The position numbers were made by a program, and so were the translations under genes. This document shows, in pieces, positions 9,565-19,885 of a stretch of 39,888 nucleotides of DNA; position 1 is the first letter of the stretch; each line of letters starts with the position of its first letter. This DNA is from Cladosporium sp. IMV 00045 (taxonomy: Eukaryota > Ascomycota > Dothideomycetes > Cladosporiales > Cladosporiaceae), in the NCBI GenBank assembly GCA_001931905.2, contig MSJI02000025.1:1-39888 (forward strand), read 5' to 3'. The notes below the pieces were generated by a model that saw only the letters and a list, made by a program, of their open reading frames with translations, was not told where the DNA came from and searched no databases.

Positions 9565-12252
9565 ATGTCACAAGCACACCGTGTGCAAGAGTTGCTGGAC
9601 GCCTTGACTCTGGAAGAAAAGGTCTCGCTTCTTTCAGGTGCAGATGGCTGGCATACGCAGAACATCAACCGGCTGGGTATTGGGTCTGTGAAGGTACGTC
9701 CATCCGTCTTGTGATGCAAACCCCTCCTAGCTCGCGAGTGCTGACTGCCCAGACAACTGATGGACCAGCCGGCGCTCGCGGAGTACTTTCTGTGGGCGGA
9801 CCTACGGCTGCACTCCTTCCAGCTCCTGTGCTGCAGGCCGCCACTTGGTCTAAGAAACACGTTCGTGATATTGGCTGCATCCTAAGCCGCGAAGCTCAGT
9901 CCAAGGCCGCACAAGTTATTCTTGCGCCAACAATCTGTTGTTTGCGCAATCCGCTGGGTGGAAGGAACTTCGAGTCATTCTCTGAAGACCCTTTCCTAAG
10001 CGGAACTCTGGGGATTGAGTATGTCGCGGGCGTGCAAGAGAGCGGCCATGTTGTGGCGACTGCAAAACACTAGTAAGTCCCTCGATCACCCTGACGAAAC
10101 CCAACGCTAACAGGTAAGCGTGGCGAACGAGCAGGAGCATCACCGGTTCAGCGTAAGTGCTGAGATAGAGGAGAAAGCTCTGCGAGAGATCTACCTCCGT
10201 CCATTTGAGATGCTGGTCAAAGCCGAGACCCCACCAGCATGCGTCATGACGGCGTACAACAGGGTGAATGGCAGTCACATGGACATGCATGCTTATCTGC
10301 TCAAAACAGTCTTACGAGACCAATGGGGCTTCAAAGGCCTTGTAATGAGTGACTGGGGCGGTACGAACTCCACTGTCCAGAGTGTTCTCGCTGGTTGCGA
10401 TCTTGAGATGCCGGGCCCGGCTTTACGGAGAGGCAGCAAATTGGTAGAAGCTTTGAATGTACCAGACACCGGCGATTTGAAATTGGCCGTTGACTTGTCA
10501 TGCCGAAGAGTTTTGGATCTGGCTGAGAAATTGGGAAAGTCAGGACTGTCAGCCCAAGAAGCAGAAGCAACCAGAGACCAAGAGGAATCGTCTGCTACCA
10601 ACGACGCCGACGTGGCCACTTTGCGCCATATCGCCGCCCATGGTATGGTTCTGTTGAAGAATGAGCATAGAACGCTCCCTCTGGATCCGTCATTGTTGCA
10701 AGGTAAGAAAATCGCATTCGTGGGACCAAATGCATTCGCTGGTGCATCGAACGGCGGAGGGAGCGCAGCGATGAACCCTCAGTACCTCAGCCAGCCATGC
10801 GAGTCTTTCCGCACGATCCTTGATTCGAAGGGAATCGATGCCACTTTAGGCGTTACAAGCGGCTGTAGGTCCCACAAGTGGTTGCCTCTTCTGTCGGGGG
10901 ATCAATGGAAGGCTCCTGATGAACAACTGAAGTTGCTTCGTGTCGACTTCTTCTCTTCCATTGATTGCACAGGCAAGATTGTGGAGACCCAATACCGAGA
11001 CAACTCAAATATCGACCTATTCGATTCCGGACCTGAGAGTCTGAGAAATGGCGGCCGGCCATACTCTCTGCAGATGCGTTCGGTCCTGACTCCAACAACT
11101 AGCGGGAATCATTCTTTCGGCGTCTCAAGCGTTGGCGGTGCCAGATTGTTCGTTGACGGCAGCATGGTCCTTGAAAACTCCACTTGGACTGGTCTCAGCG
11201 AAACATTCTACGCATTTGGGAGTCCTGAAGTGTGTGTCAACGTACGTTTAGAGGCCCAACAATCCTACGAAATAGTGCTCGAAGCGTGGTCCGAGTCTGG
11301 TAACGCGGACGTTGCAACTGACTCCGCCGACATTGAGCCCATGCATGTCTATGGCGCTCAGCCATCTACTCGCCTAGGCTATCTGGAGGAAGATCGAAGT
11401 TCCATCGCCGAAGCGGTAGAACTCGCGAAAGCAAGCGACATCACAGTCGTGGTCCTCGGCCTCAGCGAAGAATGGGAAAGCGAAGGATATGACAGGAAAT
11501 CCATGACTTTGCCTGGAAAGCAGAACGAGCTAGTCAGAGCTCTGTTGGACAACGTTGTGCCTTCGAACCAGATCATCATTGTCAGTCAGTGTGGTTCGCC
11601 GGTCGAAATGCCTTGGGCAAATGACGCCCCAACAATCCTTCAGGCGTGGTATGGAGGCCAAGAGGCTGGCAATGCACTGGCAGATGTCTTACTTGGTGCT
11701 TCTGCTCCAAACGGACGCTTGCCCATGACCTGGCCTTATGCATACTCCGACCTTCCTTTCGCGAGCGATGAGTCAAGCTGGCCTGGCGTCCACGACATCG
11801 TCAAGTACAAGGAGGGGACAAGTGTCGGCTACCGTTGGTTTCTCGAAACTGGTTTGCAACCCCAGTGGTGGTTTGGCCACGGTCTCGGGTATTCGAAGTT
11901 TTCCCATGAGATCAAGAGCATCTCGAATAGTCAGGACTGTTGGGTCTTAGAAGTACAGATCACCAACATAGGTGACGCTTCCTCGGAAGAGGTGGTTCAG
12001 GCGTATGTTTGGCCCTCGGGAAATCCCTCATTGCGAATGCTTGCAGGTTTCGAACGCACAAAGATGATGCAGCCGACAGCTGCAGTGGTCATCAAAATCG
12101 AAATTCTGCAAAGGAACATCGCCGGATGGGAAAATGGTAAATGGGTTCTATCTGCAGGTTCGTACATGGTGGCTCTGGGCAGGCACGCCGGCGATGATGA
12201 TGCTACACTCGCATGCGTCGACAATCCAAATGACCTTTTCTGGTTGCCCTGA
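9565..12252 (+). CDS. GH3 beta-glucosidase with PA14 domain, copy A
   Basis: Glycoside hydrolase family 3 enzyme that releases glucose from beta-glucosides, probably cytosolic because no signal peptide is visible. Exons 9565-9693, 9753-10072 and 10119-12252 join to 860 aa. Domains in order: GH3 N-terminal barrel (about 10-300) with nucleophile D228 in MSDWGG; GH3 C-terminal alpha/beta sandwich interrupted by a PA14 domain (about 422-555); acid/base glutamate in EEWESEGYDR (about 603); C-terminal fibronectin-III-like domain with the GYSKFSHEI start and HAGDDD near the end. The length and the PA14 insertion match the Kluyveromyces marxianus BglI type. The second intron must use the acceptor TAAG followed by C, giving KHYVANEQE; the CAG five bases upstream would create a stop at the junction. 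The gene is divergent from the sugar porter. Confidence 0.93.
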
Positions 12253-13095
12253 AAGCTGTTACGCGAGTCAGTGACTGATCAAAATAGCGCCTCGCTAGTA
12301 TATCTGCAGAACTTGGTTTAATAAAGTCAATATAACATAACTTATGGGCAATGCTATGATGGAGTCGCAAAGCAACCTCTGGTCGAGCGCTCATTTATCG
12401 AATTCGATCAAGACTGAAGACAGAAAGCAGGATCCACTTGTGCTTTCCCGTGCGCCAGGGACAATCTCAAATAACTTCCATCGAAAGGTGGTCGTTTCAG
12501 ACGTGAGTGAACGGTTGATGAAATGAACAGAGAAACTTGCCAACGTGTGAAATAAGCAGATCTGGTACAACGCTCGTGTTTATCAGAGAACTGGATCGAA
12601 CGATTGCAACAATGTATCAGTGCCAGAGGCAACGAAATGAAGAATGGAAAATGGAAAATTGTAATTGGGAAGCACATCCACGCCGCACAAGCGAGGAGTG
12701 ATCTTTCCGCGTGGAAATGCGGGGGCGCATGAAGCGAAGATAGCCAACTGTACTCCGCACTCTCGTACTCTAGGGTACGGCATTGGCATTACTTGGCCCG
12801 GCTATATCATTCAGCCACGCCGGCGTGCCATTCGTGGGATCTGACCATCAAGTCTTTCCGGATAAACTCCTTCTTGAAGAATATCTTCCATGTGGCTTCA
12901 ATGCTATGGAAACCAAGGACTCGTCTTCCCGATCGTCATCATCACTGAGGAAGAAGAGGAAAGATGCGAGATGAGCTACAGCACATCCTATGACCCAGGA
13001 TACTATAAGTAGGCATGGCTCCCCTGTGAGATCAAGATTTTAGGTCTGCAGCAGTTTTCTCATTCCAGCCGCAACCCATCTCCGCGTCAGTCAAT
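12253..13095. other. Intergenic region between GH3 and PL3 genes
   Basis: About 840 bp with no conserved frame. The proximal part holds a TATA-like element for the pectate lyase at 13004-13008. The remainder is presumably the 3' UTR of GH3 and the PL3 promoter. Confidence 0.5.
13004..13008 (+). promoter_or_regulatory. TATA-like box of pectate lyase gene, copy A
   Basis: TATAA in the context actataagtagg, about 90 bp before the start codon. It is conserved in copy B (32355-32359) at the same distance. Confidence 0.45.
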
Positions 13096-14338
13096 ATGAA
13101 GTTCACCACTACTGCCATCGCTGCCGTCTCGCCGGCACTGCTTCAAGCAGCTGCTATCAACAAGCGACAGAATGAGGTCGAAGGCGAGCCCGATGCCACT
13201 CAAGCCGACCTGTCTGCCCGCCCACCTCACAGATTCCCCTTCCCTGTCACCACATTCCCCGTAGCGCAGGGCGACGTTGTTACCGATGATGCTATCTACG
13301 TTGCAGCTGGAACCACCTTTGATTGCGAGATGAAGAGGTACTCGCGACCAGAGGGCTTCTGCAACGAACAGGCCGAGGGCACCGACGCTGATGCTGTCTT
13401 CAACCTTCTTCCTGGCTCCACCCTCCGTAACTGCATCATTGGAAAGGACCAGTCTGAAGGTGTCCACGCCCTTGGTGACGCTTGGGTAGAGAACGGTAAG
13501 CGATCCATGTGAGCCTATGAAATGATTGAACACTGACACCTCGCTAGTCTGGTGGGAAGACGTCTGCGAAGACGCCTTGACCTCCAAGGGACTCAACACC
13601 CAGTCAGTGTTTTCATGTCTCTTCTCGATCATGCCAAGGCTAACGATCTCGCAGACTCCGTGTCATCGGTGGTGGCGCCATGAATGCAACCGACAAGATC
13701 TTCCAGGACAACTCTCTGGGTGGCAAGTACAACATCACGGGCTTCTACGCCCACACGTTCGGCACCTTCTACCAATCGTGCGGCAACTGCTTGAACCAAG
13801 CCAAGCGCAACGCCACTATCGAGAAGTCGATTGCTCTCTTTGGCACCAGGCTTGGAATAATTTCTCCCAACTGTACGTATTACTTTCATGAATGTCACGG
13901 TGATTTGTCATTACTAGGGGCCGATCCACAATTGGCGGACGAGCTTACCGGCCTCTTTGGGTCCCTGTCAATTGCAATCATTCCTCGTTAACCTAGCAAG
14001 AACTATGTGCTAATCATTCTTCACAATCAGATGGTGATGAGATTCGCATCAAGGACACTTTCTACGAGAACATCACCGAGATGGTCACCAAGGAGATTGG
14101 CAACAATGTCCAGACCGTGAGTCATTCCGCAATAGACCAAAATTCCAAGTGCAAGTTCGACCTGACACTTCCGAAGTCTCCGATTCACATGGGTTCCGGC
14201 CCAGACAGCGCATATGCGCTCTACAACTTGACCCGCGACAACATCCTGGAGTGGGAAGGCGAGACCCCGGAATGGCAGTACGTGCCTGAAGAACCCTATG
14301 AGTGGCTCGATGCCGCCTGGCCGAACGGATATAACTAG
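13096..14338 (+). CDS. Pectate lyase, polysaccharide lyase family 3, copy A
   Basis: Secreted Ca-dependent enzyme that cleaves pectate by beta-elimination, acting on plant middle lamella. Exons 13096-13495, 13548-13602, 13655-13872 and 14031-14338 give 326 aa, with introns of 52, 52 and 158 nt. The signal peptide is at residues 1-20 (MKFTTTAIAAVSPALLQAAA), followed by a possible Kex2 site KR at 23-24. PL3 hallmarks are present: the IIGKDQSEGVHALGDAWVEN strand, VWWEDVCEDALTSKG, then GGGAMNATDKIFQDNS and a YQSCGNC cysteine-rich turn of the beta helix. The exon junctions (VWWED, NTQLRVIGGG, SPNYGDE) each restore expected family sequence. A GTGAGT inside exon 4 is read through because the nearest acceptor would leave a 33-nt intron. 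The third intron differs in length between copies (158 and 151 nt). Confidence 0.9.
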
Positions 14339-15072
14339 ATCATAACTTTGGTCCTGGTCGAATAGGAAGGAGAATCAGGGTTTGATGGTTGTGCGAGTCT
14401 ATTAATGAACATATATAGACTATCCCGGCCGGACGCAAGATGCTAATGAGAACGATGACGACATGTTCCATTCATATTCATTGTGACTTTTCTTTGGATC
14501 GCACCTCCGATAACGTACATCAGCACACACCGTGCCTGTCTTGTCTGAGGGAAGCTCATTAGACATCATGCAAGGAGCGTCACATAATTGACATCGTTTA
14601 TTATACTTAGTTGCTATATTTACTGCTAAGATTCCAGGAAGAGGGCTTATCTGTACATTCAAAGCACTTGAGCCAACCGGATGATTCCGGACATAATATG
14701 TAAAATCAAGCAAATGTAGACTTATAGTTTGCTCCCAAACACGTTCTTCATTTATGAGAATGCTCTCTATTCGTTTACTTCTTCCCTACGTCCCCTTCAG
14801 AGTCTAAGAGTCTGTAGGAGAGTTTGACAAATCATCGTCTCGCAGATCTTAGGATCACCCTGAAGAACTTTGACATCTTGTCTGCGAGTAGTCAACCCTG
14901 TGAATTGAGTTGATCGTCTGAGGATGTGAGGCAGGAAGTGAGGAAAGCGGTGTTCGTGAGCTAACTTCTGCGCATGCTACCTATGGAGTAGGCTGTCTTC
15001 TGCCTAAGTAGCTTGGAATCCCGAGCAGCTTGAGCAAGATGTGAGACTCATATATCGATGAGCTGGAGAACT
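14339..15072. other. Intergenic region between convergent PL3 and acyltransferase genes
   Basis: About 730 bp between two convergent 3' ends. It is A+T-richer than its neighbours, with no conserved frame (the frame at 14420-14713 is not kept in the copy). Confidence 0.5.
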
Positions 15073-16206
15073 TCAGTCTAGAGATTCGCCTTCCCGCTGT
15101 ACTGCTGCATTGTAATACTCGGCCCATTGATAAGATGGCACCGTGCAGTAGAAAAAGAAGTACACCCAAGTGTAGCCAAGCAGTCGCCTGACTGCCACCG
15201 GAACACGACGCTTGACACTTCTTGGAATCGCGCGAATCAACAGTGACTCTGCGAACCCACCAATGAAGTTGAGCAGTAGAAACCTCAGATCAAGAAAAGG
15301 GTCGAGATCTGGTTCGGCTTTGAGGTTTGCGAAACAATGCGCAACTCCGGAGAAGGCGAAAACCCAGAACGCAATGAAAACCTTCTCTGCAGCAGTTCCC
15401 GCTTTGAGCCCCAGGATACGCCGTGAAACGACCTGACCGTACATAGCCTGAGATGGAGAGGCGATTCTGTGCCAGAAAACACCCCAAAAACGACGTAGGC
15501 TGCATGCCTGCATCGGGTTTCCAAACAGCGGCGGCCAATCGTCCGGATGGTCCACAGGAAGAAACACCACGAAAAGGATGGCCAATACTGTATGTAGGGT
15601 GTGGACGAAAACGATGCTTACCCAAGCCCAGTGGAGTGCAAGAGAAAGTCGAAGAATCGCCTGCCGATCGAACTTGAGATGCATGTAATCACGGTGTTGC
15701 TCGGTGAAGTCGTCGGGCTCTGGATTTAGGGTCGCCAGTATCAAAGTCTCGCATGCAATACATGCGATCCCGATCGCGGCCAGCTCCAGTAGTTTGCGCG
15801 CCAGAAACGTCGTTCGCTTGGTGAGAGCAGATCTTCCCTCTGTTTGGCGTTGAAGATGAGACCTTTGAGGATTCATCCATGCTTTCAATGCAACGACGGT
15901 GTCACTGCGACCAGCACAAGTCTTTCTCAGTTCATTCATGGTCCAGCATTCGACTGTGAGCGCAGATGTATGATGCACTGCCGCGCATATTGCCGTCAGT
16001 GCCACGAACCACACACTTTCGGGCAATATAAGAGCCAATCGATCGGCCTTGCGAAAGCACTGCAGATGAAACCATATATGGAGCGGCGTTGACTTCCAGC
16101 GAGAGCTTGTTGGCTGGTGAAGAGACATATGGAATAACGGTATCGTTGCGAGAAACCAAGCGATAGGTTCTAAGACGAATAGCGTTTTGTAGAGAGATTC
16201 CGTCAT
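15073..16206 (-). CDS. Wax-synthase-like MBOAT acyltransferase, copy A
   Basis: Polytopic membrane acyltransferase of the wax synthase domain family (MBOAT_2), likely in the ER. Relatives esterify fatty alcohols, and in fungi some acetylate terpenoid or meroterpenoid alcohols. Single exon, 377 aa. The signature DDWPPLFGNP lies at 222-231, followed by SLRRFWGVFWHR (236-247) and the catalytic histidine H290 in SGVAHC. Hydrophobic helices lie at about 8-25, 62-80, 140-160, 190-216, 275-292, 308-328 and 345-360. No polyketide synthase, terpene cyclase or P450 is nearby, so a biosynthetic cluster is not supported. Copy B is full length with scattered substitutions. Confidence 0.88.
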   Translation of the reverse strand: MTESLYKTLFVLEPIAWFLATIPLFHMSLHQPTSSRWKSTPLHIWFHLQCFRKADRLALILPESVWFVALTAICAAVHHTSALTVECWTMNELRKTCAGRSDTVVALKAWMNPQRSHLQRQTEGRSALTKRTTFLARKLLELAAIGIACIACETLILATLNPEPDDFTEQHRDYMHLKFDRQAILRLSLALHWAWVSIVFVHTLHTVLAILFVVFLPVDHPDDWPPLFGNPMQACSLRRFWGVFWHRIASPSQAMYGQVVSRRILGLKAGTAAEKVFIAFWVFAFSGVAHCFANLKAEPDLDPFLDLRFLLLNFIGGFAESLLIRAIPRSVKRRVPVAVRRLLGYTWVYFFFYCTVPSYQWAEYYNAAVQREGESLD

Positions 16207-16746
16207 TGCTGAGTCCTAAGTTGCTCTTTCATGGGTGGCGTGATGGTCCTGGCAGACGTTCTGAGGGCTTAAGACAAAGAATCCAAGCGGGGCGGCCGCA
16301 TTCTTATATGTCTGGTTCAATCGAACGTGGCTAGGGACTTAACGGGCCCACACTTGACGTGATGTGGGCCATGACTTGCCGGGCCTATCAATAGCACCTA
16401 GTATGGGAACATCATGATGAAGGCAATGCGCGCAGTTCGTATGGAAAACAGTTGCTACGACGAGCCATTGGCTCATTTGTGGCACTGGACTTGGAAAATT
16501 AGCTTTGGATGTTCATGATTACTACGAATCCAAAACCTTTCAATTGGCGTCAGCCTCACACTCGGAAACTGACTGAGCTCCTTCAACTTATGACATTTAC
16601 TATCTACAAGGATTTACACGATTGACAATTTCATATCTGCTCAATTCTCTCTCCCATAGCTAGCTCACATCAATTCCTCACCACTGTTCGTCGCCATCAT
16701 CACAGGTCTCGTTTCGGTTGGATTTCGGGAATTGCCTTCACCTCGT
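16207..16746. other. Intergenic region upstream of acyltransferase
   Basis: About 540 bp between the acyltransferase start and the 3' end of the four-Cys secreted protein gene. A TATA-like TTATAT at about 16303 lies 100 bp before the acyltransferase start. No gene seen. Confidence 0.45.
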
Positions 16747-17269
16747 TTAGGCGACGGCCTGCAGGGCCTGGGCGAGCTGGTTGAACTCGTCCTGGGTGAG
16801 GCCGGAGTACTGGAGACAGGCAGAGCCGCAAGGGAGTGCGTAAGGGCCACCGGAGCCGTCGCCAGCGAGAACGTTGGCGAGGTTCATGCAGTAGGCCGGG
16901 ACGTTGTCGAATTGGATGACTACGCATTTCGTCAATAAAATCTAACATCGAGACATGGCTTCACTTACCATCAGCGGCGGGGCTGGTGACATCGACGGAG
17001 GTCGAGGTGAGAGCGTTGAAGCAGCGGTTGTACTCCTCGTCAGAGACACCCGGGTAAGGGCTGGTATTCCGGGGAAGACGCTTCATGATGTAGTGGTTGT
17101 CACGCTTCGCCTTCTTGGTGGCGACGTCAACACCGACGTTCCAGGCACCGGTGCCGACCTCAGCACCAATCTTTGCGAGGAGGCCAATGCCACGGCCGAG
17201 GTTGGCCTCACCAGTCTGGGCCAGGACGGCGACGACCGCCGTGAAGGTGCTCAGGGTGTTGAAGTGCAT
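16747..17269 (-). CDS. Secreted four-cysteine protein, 157 aa, copy A
   Basis: Predicted secreted protein of unknown function. Exons 17269-16969 and 16919-16747 with a 49-nt intron (donor GTAAGT, acceptor CGTAG) join as SPAAD-VIQFDNVPAYC. The signal peptide is about residues 1-22 (MHFNTLSTFTAVVAVLAQTG). Dibasic KR sites at 55-56 and 63-64 could be Kex2 cleavage points. The C-terminal half carries all four cysteines (83, 111, 131, 135), including the pair PCGSAC, and ends in a helix-prone QDEFNQLAQALQAVA. In-frame codons upstream of the start belong to the leader, which contains a TATA-like ATATAAG about 105 bp away. An effector or surface protein is possible; there is no family match I can name. 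Confidence 0.8.
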
Positions 17270-17372
17270 TTTGAAGAATGAAGTGTAGTTTGGGAGAGTT
17301 TGGTTTGATGGAGTAGTTGTTGTAGATGATGGTGATGCTGTATGTTCTCTGGGATGAGGGAAATGTACGGCC

Positions 17373-17379
17373 TTATATA
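17373..17379 (-). promoter_or_regulatory. TATA-like box of four-Cys protein gene, copy A
   Basis: The minus strand reads TATATAA in the context ctatataagg, about 105 bp before the start. It is conserved in copy B (36703-36709). Confidence 0.45.
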
Positions 17380-17610
17380 GGCATTCGGTGGCCTTTGGCT
17401 CAACATCTTCGATCGTTGTCGGCTGTCTAGTTGCACTGCGATCATCGATCAGTTCCATGCTCATGAAGTTTGCATGGGTGCCTATTGCGTTGAGCTCGTC
17501 TGCAACATTCCTTCACTCGCCAACGACAATCCTCGAAGGGCCCATGATGTGGAGTCTACACTGCCACTGTACTTGCCAATGCCAAAGCACTAGCAGTTGG
17601 CCGAAGGATT

Positions 17611-18700
17611 TTACCACTGTAAAGATGACGTCTGGAATCTGGAATGGCAGGTAATGGTTTCTGTTGGATGGATATCAACTTCAAGTCTCGTTGGATATTG
17701 AGAGCCCAGTACATCACGAAAACTCACCGTCAGCTTCACAAATGCCCAAACTTCCAAGCTATATTCACCAAAATCAAGCATGTTGTCTCGAAATCGGTGC
17801 AACCCCCTTGTCGCATTGCAGAAAAAGCGAAATTGGACAGCAATTATTTCCGCTTGGCATAGGTTGAAGCGTGCATCGTCTCTGCTCGTATCGAGCTCAT
17901 CGAGCGCCAATAGTACCTTTAGCATGATGAACTTGGCCGCCAGATCCTTCGTGGTTTCATTCGGTGGAGACATTCGATTCATTCTGGCTGCCTATTCGCA
18001 CAGTCGGAGTGGTTAGACGATCGTGGGTACGAGGGAAGGGATGAGAGAGCAGGCACTCGCTGAGTTCTTCCGGAGGATGTGCCGAAGCAGAGTGCCTGAG
18101 AAGAGTAATGAAGACATGGCGTCAAGCGCAGAAACAAGATGCACTATTGCACTTTGTTGCCTCGATTTCTGCAACCACAGCCGCAGCGGAGTCGTGACCC
18201 TTAGGAATCGTTCGAAGTATCCTGGATTTGGCTGGAGATATGGAGAGCCCAGACCTTCGGAACAACTCTCGAGGCTGTAATTAGTTAGCCCTTACTCAAG
18301 AAGTGGACCATATGGAGACGAAAGCTGAACATCACCTCGTCTACAAGCGACGAAGGAATCGACCCAAGGCTTCAGACTGACTCTCTCATATGGAGCAAGC
18401 GTTCCCAACGACTAGCCTAGTGACCAGTTCCCCAAAGATGCTAAGTGGCGTGTTGGAGATATCCACAGTTCAATTCGAGCCAGAGAGCTGCATATGATCC
18501 ACGTGCGGTTGTGTGAGACATGGAGACGGAATGGTCCGATCGGGTACCTGTCGGAGACGGCTGAGGCGCTCGCGCCGAGCCCTACCAAAAGCGCGAAGGA
18601 TTCGATATGCGGATCTTTTGTTACATCTGTCGGGTCGGATGTGATGCTTGACTCAAGATCCGGCTTGGCTCTACTCCTCCACAAATCGGCTAACTCCTCG
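17611..18700 (-). pseudogene. Unknown locus, probably decayed gene, copy A
   Basis: Not recognised. Minus-strand coding-like segments occur in order: WRSRAKPDLESSI to SHNRTWIICSSLARI (from 18684), then in another frame VACRRGDVQ, LESCSEGLGSPYLQP and FERFLRVTTPLRLWL down to about 18005, then LLALDELDTSRDDARFNLC (around 17900). Copy A has a frame break near 18478, where copy B has one extra base, and a TAA near 18297 where copy B has CAA. Copy B is open across both points but has its own break upstream. Candidate introns with GCTAAC or CTAACC branch sites occur near 18280 and 18010, so part of the discontinuity may be splicing. Equally it may be unconstrained DNA with chance frames. Confidence 0.3.
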
Positions 18701-19402
18701 GGGAAAACACATTCTCTCCACCTCGTGTTACCCTTGTCGTGTCTGCAGTGGTTGCCTATCTCTCAGCCCTCAAGGCCCTTGGATTTCAAATCCGCGATTA
18801 CCTAGCGTGTGAAGAAGGATTCAAGGCCTCCACTATAGTGTTGGCAGTCACTGCAACAATGGTCCGTCGCTCCCGATGTGTTGGGACGTGGGCCCTTGGC
18901 ATCCACGTGCAAAGAAATGATCGATTCATGGTTCTCTCACGAGCAACTGCGACGTCTGGGCAATAACGTCACCGGTTGCCAACATCCCCCGCCGCCCGCA
19001 TATTGACAATGCGAGGAAGCGCAGTGGCCGTCGAATCAAGGCTCAACCTTTCCGAAGAGCAATAACGGCTCTGAAGTCTCTGGAAGACGTTAACCTCAGA
19101 GGGAAGGTGAGTGTCGTCGGAGTTGGATACGGCCTTGCTCAGAGATGCGTGCCCTTCATCGTTTGCCTTTGGTCTCGCCCGTCTTTCGACTTGATTTGAC
19201 TTCCCGTTCATTCACCCTTCCGCGCCCGTCCATCTGACGTTCGTGTACTCTTGAACCGCTCATTCTACATCTTCGAAACTGACTCAATTTGGGAAGGTCC
19301 TCAACTTGAGCTAGTACACAAATTCGAAGGCTCCAAGCTCCGTCCACCCATAACCACTTGCCATCTTAACTTTGCGATTGGATTTCCTCAGGAACATCAG
19401 CT
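18701..19402. other. Region without a recognised gene upstream of disordered protein
   Basis: About 700 bp with no conserved frame. It likely holds the promoter and 5' UTR of the gene at 19403. In copy A the frame before that ATG is closed, whereas in copy B it is open for 51 further codons. Confidence 0.45.
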
Positions 19403-19885
19403 ATGGGAAGCGATCAGGATGCCCATTCGAGGGCGTCGACAGACGTCCAAGAAGGGCAGAAGCAATTAAACGAAGCAAAACCCAGCACCGATACAGCTTC
19501 TGAGCAGCGACCATCTCTTGCGCCACGAAGCAGCATGGAAAGCAGAGCAACCACACTGCCCTCTTACCGCGAGCAAGCTGATCAACCTCCGAGGTACAGT
19601 AGCAGCACTAGTACCCGGCCAGGACCGTCTGCGCAGAATCCAAGACCCAGAGCACCAGCTAGTAGTTCTGGAGTCAGCGCAGCGGCAATAAGCGCGGTCA
19701 TGGCTACCTCGAGCTCAGAACACGACAAGATGCACTCGAAAGGCACGAAGAAGGTTGACGACTGGAACAAAGACAATACGTACAAGGGCAAGCTTGCTAG
19801 GATGACGGGAAGCTCTGGAAAGTGGAATTATTTCGGTGCGGACGTTGGAGAGAACCCCTTCAAGCGTTTTGGTAAGAAGAAGTAG
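19403..19885 (+). CDS. Small disordered protein with conserved C-terminal tail, 160 aa, copy A
   Basis: Function unknown. The N-terminal 100 residues are Ser/Pro/Thr/Gln/Arg-rich and probably disordered (SYREQADQPPRYSSSTSTRP). A short Ala/Ser helix follows (SSGVSAAAISAVMATSSSEH), then a charged tail with NTYKGKLARMTGSSGKWNYF and a basic end FKRFGKKK. The tail is nearly unchanged in copy B, while the N-terminal half carries most substitutions and one codon deletion, the pattern expected for a coding gene under selection. The start MGSDQ is the first ATG shared by both copies. No membrane segment or signal peptide. The basic end could be a nuclear signal, which is only a guess. Confidence 0.7.
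   Translation: MGSDQDAHSRASTDVQEGQKQLNEAKPSTDTASEQRPSLAPRSSMESRATTLPSYREQADQPPRYSSSTSTRPGPSAQNPRPRAPASSSGVSAAAISAVMATSSSEHDKMHSKGTKKVDDWNKDNTYKGKLARMTGSSGKWNYFGADVGENPFKRFGKKK

Noticed and set aside
9132..9860. Minus-strand 242-codon frame upstream of GH3
   Set aside because: It overlaps GH3 exons 1 and 2 on the other strand and is broken in copy B.
15073..16206. Secondary-metabolite gene cluster around the wax-synthase-like gene
   Set aside because: No polyketide synthase, peptide synthetase, terpene cyclase, prenyltransferase or P450 is present in the window.
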